Assembly: GCA_018894105.1 (NCBI GenBank) | Contig: CM032120.1 | Coordinates: forward strand, 25,814,710-25,878,709 | Source of the DNA: Jacaranda mimosifolia | Taxonomy: Eukaryota > Streptophyta > Magnoliopsida > Lamiales > Bignoniaceae | DNA: 64,000 nucleotides | Direction of reading: 5' to 3' | Shown: piece by piece, positions 59,612 to 64,000 of the stretch | How the letters are laid out: every line of letters begins with the position of its first letter | How positions within the stretch are numbered: position 1 is the stretch's first letter | Translations under genes and position numbers: made by a program | The notes under the pieces: model-generated | What the model saw: the letters and a program-made list of their open reading frames with translations, nothing else | What the model was told of the DNA's origin: nothing | Databases searched by the model: none

Positions 59612-61300
59612 TTATTATTATTATTGGGGCCTGGGGGAGGGGATTATGGCAAGCCCTTTTTGGGCTTATGAAGATCAAAAGAGCGGGCCAGTCATCTTCA
59701 ATGGTATTTTGCTTCGGCCCAATTATTTTATTGTATTTTTAATTTATTATTTTTTATAGAATACAATGGATGGAATTAGAAGCAATTGACTTTGAATGCA
59801 AAACTATTTAGAAAGAGTGCACTGCTTAAATAGAATATAATTATGTAGATATAATTCAAATATCAAATACTTCTTAACCTCATGGCTAACTGTCAAACGA
59901 ATGGTGTTAACAAAAATAAATAAATAAATAATCTCATTTACAAAAATGAAATTTGCTTTCCCCGCCCCCACCTCCCCCCCCCCCCCCCCCCCCGCGCGAA
60001 GAAAAGGGGGAAAAAATGTGTGAAAGCAGAGACACCACCGGAAAATGGAGAAGGAATGAAATCTGAAAAGTGGATGAGAAGCAGAAGAAGTGTTTATCAT
60101 TGAGAACGTCCTAAATCAGCACATTAGAGAATCAAATTCTATGTGAATAAAATAGAAATTTATTGTTGTTACAATATTGTTAAATTTAATTTTTTTTTAT
60201 TTACTAACGTTTGTCGCACGTAGTTTGATGCAAATAAAGAAGTTCTAAATGTAATATTTTTTAGGTAAATTTAATTTATTATAGTAAAAATTAATTGATA
60301 AAATATATAATAATAATTTTTTGTCACGTGACCTTTGACATTTAAAAATTAAAATAAATCAATCAACTATTTAACAAATATAGACAGAAGAACAAAATGC
60401 ACTAACATAATCATATTTCTAAAAAGACCAATCAAGCTTAAGAAAATGATTCTAAATTAATAAAGCAAGTACTTAGGTTGATACCAACTATGGATATAAA
60501 CACATAGGATACTGAATTAATATGAATTCATACGCATATTAAAGTGTAATGCAAAAAGTCAATAATCCACTTATGAATGAATCGGAATTCAATTGTATGA
60601 TTTCCTTTTATGGGGCAATATATTTATTAATCAATACCAATGAAAGGAAAACTCTAGAACTATCCAAACCAATTAAAAAATGAGTTATGAATAGTGAGGG
60701 AGAAGGAGAATTAGTAGTAAAATGAGTTATGGATATTACAGAGAGGGAGATAAAGAGAAGAAAGACGTCATAGTTAGTGGAAAGAGTAACACGTTACCTA
60801 TGGATAGTAATTGAAAATTTATTTAAATTTATTTTCTATATTACAAAGATATTTTATGTGAACAATAATTTGGTGTAATTTAGCGAATATAGGTTTTATT
60901 TTTATATAGTATAAATACATATGCACGCTAAAAGTTCAGTGCATTCAAACTCCTAACCTCATACTATATGTATAAGACATATCAATAGGCCAAATGGTCA
61001 CTAATATTGTTAATCTAATTTATTTAAACCAAATTTGCTCTTAACGAAAAAATGTAATGTAACTACTAGAAATCGTTTTGCCAGCTTTCAACACTTTTCC
61101 TTCTTTCCTTCATCCCTCTTGCATGCACTTTTTCTCTTCTGTGTATGATATATATATATATGTATGTATATTTGATTTGGTGAATAATAGTTACTCCCCT
61201 TGTAATAACTAATAAGTATTAATAATAATTGATTTATAAATTTAATTGAGTGATGATAATTATTGAACTTTTAATCTTGAATTGTGGTTATTTATTTTTA
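59612..61300. other. AT-rich intergenic sequence
   Basis: Contains a 20-base C run (59974-59993). The open frame on the minus strand across it encodes a Gly run and has no other support. No gene was seen. Confidence 0.5.
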
Positions 61301-61304
61301 AGTT

Positions 61305-61475
61305 ATAAGAAGAATGTAGAGTGGTATCATCTTAATTTAAGAATGTAAAGAGGTGCATCCTTACTTAAGAATCTGTATAGGTGCATCGTTACTTAGAAAT
61401 ATAAAGTGATAGCATTTTAATTCAAGAATATGTAGAAGTGCATCTTCACTTAAGAATGAGGACTAATTGTGTCTT
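61305..61475 (+). repeat. Short tandem repeat, about 28 bp, 5-6 copies
   Basis: Degenerate units of the form AAGAATGTAAAGAGGTGCAT followed by CCTTACTT, running from about 61310 to 61470. Confidence 0.75.
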
Positions 61476-61479
61476 AATC

Positions 61480-62640
61480 ATATAATAGTAAGAAATAATT
61501 AATGAGTTATACAATTAGGCTATATATATTGGAAAATATGTGAAGACGTATTTGCTCTATTAATTGCGAGAATATTAGAAAGAAGAGAAAATGTTAGAGA
61601 CAGAAGAGGAATGAAGGATCTTGAAGTTGTGGTTTCTACTTAACTTTATAAGAGTAGTACAATGTGAGTATTTTACTTATGTTTAAAATTAAAAATATTC
61701 TTTAGTATGGAGAATTATATTATAATCCTTCGCATGTGTAAATATGTTTTGCATTACCATGCCAATTATAATAATTTTATTATGTGATGTGGAATCTTTT
61801 TTATATGCTGGTTCGAAACTAATTTCAAAGGTTTTGTAAGCTTCATTACTGTGGCTTTTGAATCGTCCACTAATTTTTAGATTATAGTTACATGATAATA
61901 TTGGTTATAAATTATTTTGAATTATTAAATATTTTTCATTTTAAACATATTTAAAATATTTGTTGGGCTTCCAAGCTCATTTGTTTGTTGTTAATTTTTT
62001 TTCAAAATATGACGAAAATTATAAATGTCAAAGGAATCAAGAAGTTGTAATTTAATTATTGAAGTTTTCCATTACTTTTAATTTGTGTTAGAAAGTTATT
62101 TTATTTATTGAGATTATTCTATAAATTTAGTTTATGTTTTGTAATTTAAGTCATGTCTTACTTGCAATATTAGTTTGTAAATTTTTTCATTACTTATGAT
62201 TCATAAATAAAAATTATTTTACTTTATTAAGTTGGAGCATAGGTCATTTCCTCGAGATCAGAGCTATGCATCGACAACCCCTCAACATTTTTAATACCAA
62301 ATAAGATTTTATTTTCAACAATTATTTGTTCGAACCATTCTTTAACGTTTCGAACCAGATTTCTCTTAGTCATTTGATCAAACACTTGTAACTTATACTA
62401 TTTGATCTATGAGAATTTTTTTGGAAAATTCATTTGATTGGTTTTCAATTTCTGCAATCCATAGTATTTTATTTCTTAAGTTCCTCCATAAAATTCTATT
62501 CCATTTATGAGAATTGCTCCCATAATCAATTTTCTCAAAAAAATTTAAAATTTACTAAAAATAATTAGAGAAAAGACGTTGACTTTATTTGCGCCTCCTA
62601 AGTATTATTCAAAGAGAAAGCATTTAAATTGTATTGATTT
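61480..62640. other. AT-rich intergenic sequence
   Basis: No ORF, RNA gene or transposon end recognised. Confidence 0.45.
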
Positions 62641-62653
62641 TAAAATATATTAC

Positions 62654-62738
62654 TACACTGGTAAGTAGTAAAACAATACAATTTAGATGAATTGTTACTA
62701 AATCTATATGCCTAGCAAACTTACTACTTACCAATGTA
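62654..62738. repeat. Hairpin with 18-bp arms
   Basis: TACACTGGTAAGTAGTAA (62654-62671) is complementary to TTACTACTTACCAATGTA (62721-62738) except at one position, with a 49-base loop. The arms can be extended outward by AT-rich pairing (TTTAAAA on both sides). Confidence 0.7.
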
Positions 62739-62759
62739 CTTTTAAATTGCAATTCAACA

Positions 62760-63850
62760 TTATGAAATATATAAATTTAGAGTTGATTTTATTAGCTAAC
62801 TTAAGTAGTAGCTCTTTGAAATTCTAAAATTTCTTAATTTAAATAATAATAAATATTGGCGAAGAGAGAATTTTAAAAATAGTATGTAGTTTTTGTATTT
62901 TTTTGTGTCTATGACTATGAATGATGACATGTCACTCATTATGAAGATATATCGAGTATTTATATATATAAATTCTATATACGTAATTATTATCTTTAAA
63001 AATTATTTAAAATTTGAATGAGAAAAATAGTTAAACAAATATATGATGACATATTTCAATTGCTGGAAGAAAATTTTATTTAGTTGCTAATAATTTAAAT
63101 AAAAAAATAATAAGGATCGAGCTTTTAATAAATAATATAATTTATATTTGAATTTGAATTAAGTTGATACTTATCTAAATAAATATTAGAATTTTTTTAG
63201 ATAAACATGAGTAATCAACAATCAATAAGAATTGTTTAACTTAATTAAAACATTCAAGGTTCTAGGAATTTAGAATTTAGTTAAAAAATTTCAATTGTGG
63301 TCAAACTTGATTGTGCTATATATAATTGATGCTATACAAAAGTTGATCAAGATATTTAATAGTGTGTCAATTTGTTTTTTTGGAAAAGATGCAGAGAGCT
63401 TTTAAGCTCTCGAACGTTCTCGAAGTTTCACGATTTTTTGCGAATGATTTCTTATACTCAAGTTCTCTTCGGGCTTCGTATTTATAATTTTTTTTTTATT
63501 TTTTCCCCCTATATAATGTTATTTTTGAGTTGTTTGACCATTTTATAATTAATTGGGTTTTTTATTTTTATTTTTTTACTAATTTGGCCTTATAGCCTTA
63601 ATTATCTACATAATAATTGTATAGATTTGCATCACGTATCTTGACATGAAATTATAATTGAAGTATATCAACTGTAGTAATATTCTATATAAATTTTTTT
63701 ACTTAATATTAATGTACTACATTATTTTTGTTCTAAGGGAACCGTTTGACATATTTAACTACTTAGATTTTTTTTTTTGGGAAATTATAATATTTTAAAT
63801 TGAATATAAAAAAATACAACTATTTTATTTATAAAAACACAATAAAGTAA
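62760..63850. other. AT-rich intergenic sequence
   Basis: No gene recognised. Several long T and A tracts. Confidence 0.45.
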
Positions 63851-64000
63851 GGATTAATTAGAAAAAAATTCCTAAACCTACTTTCCATTTCTTGTTCAGT
63901 CCCAATTTAAATATTTACACACTAAATTCCCTACTTTTTCACAAAAGTTAGGAATCACTTCCCGTATCTTTTAGAAAGACCTATATACCCTTGTAGCTAG
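63851..64000 (+). mobile_element. Left end of a second foldback-family element, cut by window end
   Basis: GGATTAATTAGAAAAAAATT followed by CCTAAACCTACTTTCC, then CACACTAAATTCCCTACTTTTT, TTAGGAATCACTTCC and TAGAAAGACCTATATACCCTT. This aligns along its length with 53699-53850, so it is the same family in the same orientation. The alignment supports the outer boundary of the first element at GG (53699). Confidence 0.8.

Noticed and set aside
59804..60100. 98-aa minus-strand open frame with a Gly run
   Set aside because: The frame depends on the C/G homopolymer and AT-rich sequence; no domain, no splice or promoter support.

Overview
The window is nuclear DNA from a flowering plant. Four genes with plant GT-AG introns and plant-specific families (fasciclin-like AGP, F-box Tubby, group A bZIP) sit in AT-rich intergenic DNA full of LTR retrotransposons and MITEs. 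The gene set points to a eudicot; the sequence alone does not identify the species. There are no prokaryotic features, rRNA, CRISPR arrays or recognisable tRNA genes.

Layout. 1-7450: 3' part of a decayed Ty3/gypsy element of the Tat type (RT, RNase H, second archaeal-type RNase H, integrase, an antisense ORF, 3' LTR). 7633-7948: Tourist-like MITE. 8168-18513 (+): 20-exon MAA3-type Sen1/Upf1-like helicase, with a near-perfect 369-bp tandem duplication in intron 8 and a decayed duplicate of exon 16 in intron 16. 19278-20387 (-): single-exon fasciclin-like arabinogalactan protein, convergent to MAA3. 20598-21455: two MITEs. 22614-30485: second Tat element (5' LTR, PBS, gag, protease, pol, antisense-ORF remnant, truncated 3' LTR), probably inserted in a MITE. 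30866-34540: LTR element on the minus strand with TSD GGGTA that carries only gag (TR-GAG type). 35949-39874 (+): four-exon GBF4-like bZIP. 42212-44465 (-): four-exon Tubby-like F-box protein with an apparently spliced leader reaching about 46010. 46 kb to the end: no convincing host gene, only transposons and tandem repeats.

The most unusual structure is at 53698-59602. It is a 5.9-kb element with diverged long terminal inverted repeats and a perfect 9-bp target duplication (Mutator-like). An approximately 88-bp satellite is present as about 16 copies in the left arm and about 6 inverted copies in the right arm. Other AAGTACA-rich arrays lie between them, with a nested hAT MITE that has a perfect 8-bp duplication. 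The left array falls inside a predicted GT-AG intron of a small two-exon ORF. A second element of the same family starts at about 63851 and runs off the window.

The host genes do not form a pathway: RNA/DNA helicase, cell-surface AGP, ABA/G-box-type transcription factor, and membrane-tethered F-box/Tubby protein. They lie in two convergent pairs separated by transposon blocks.
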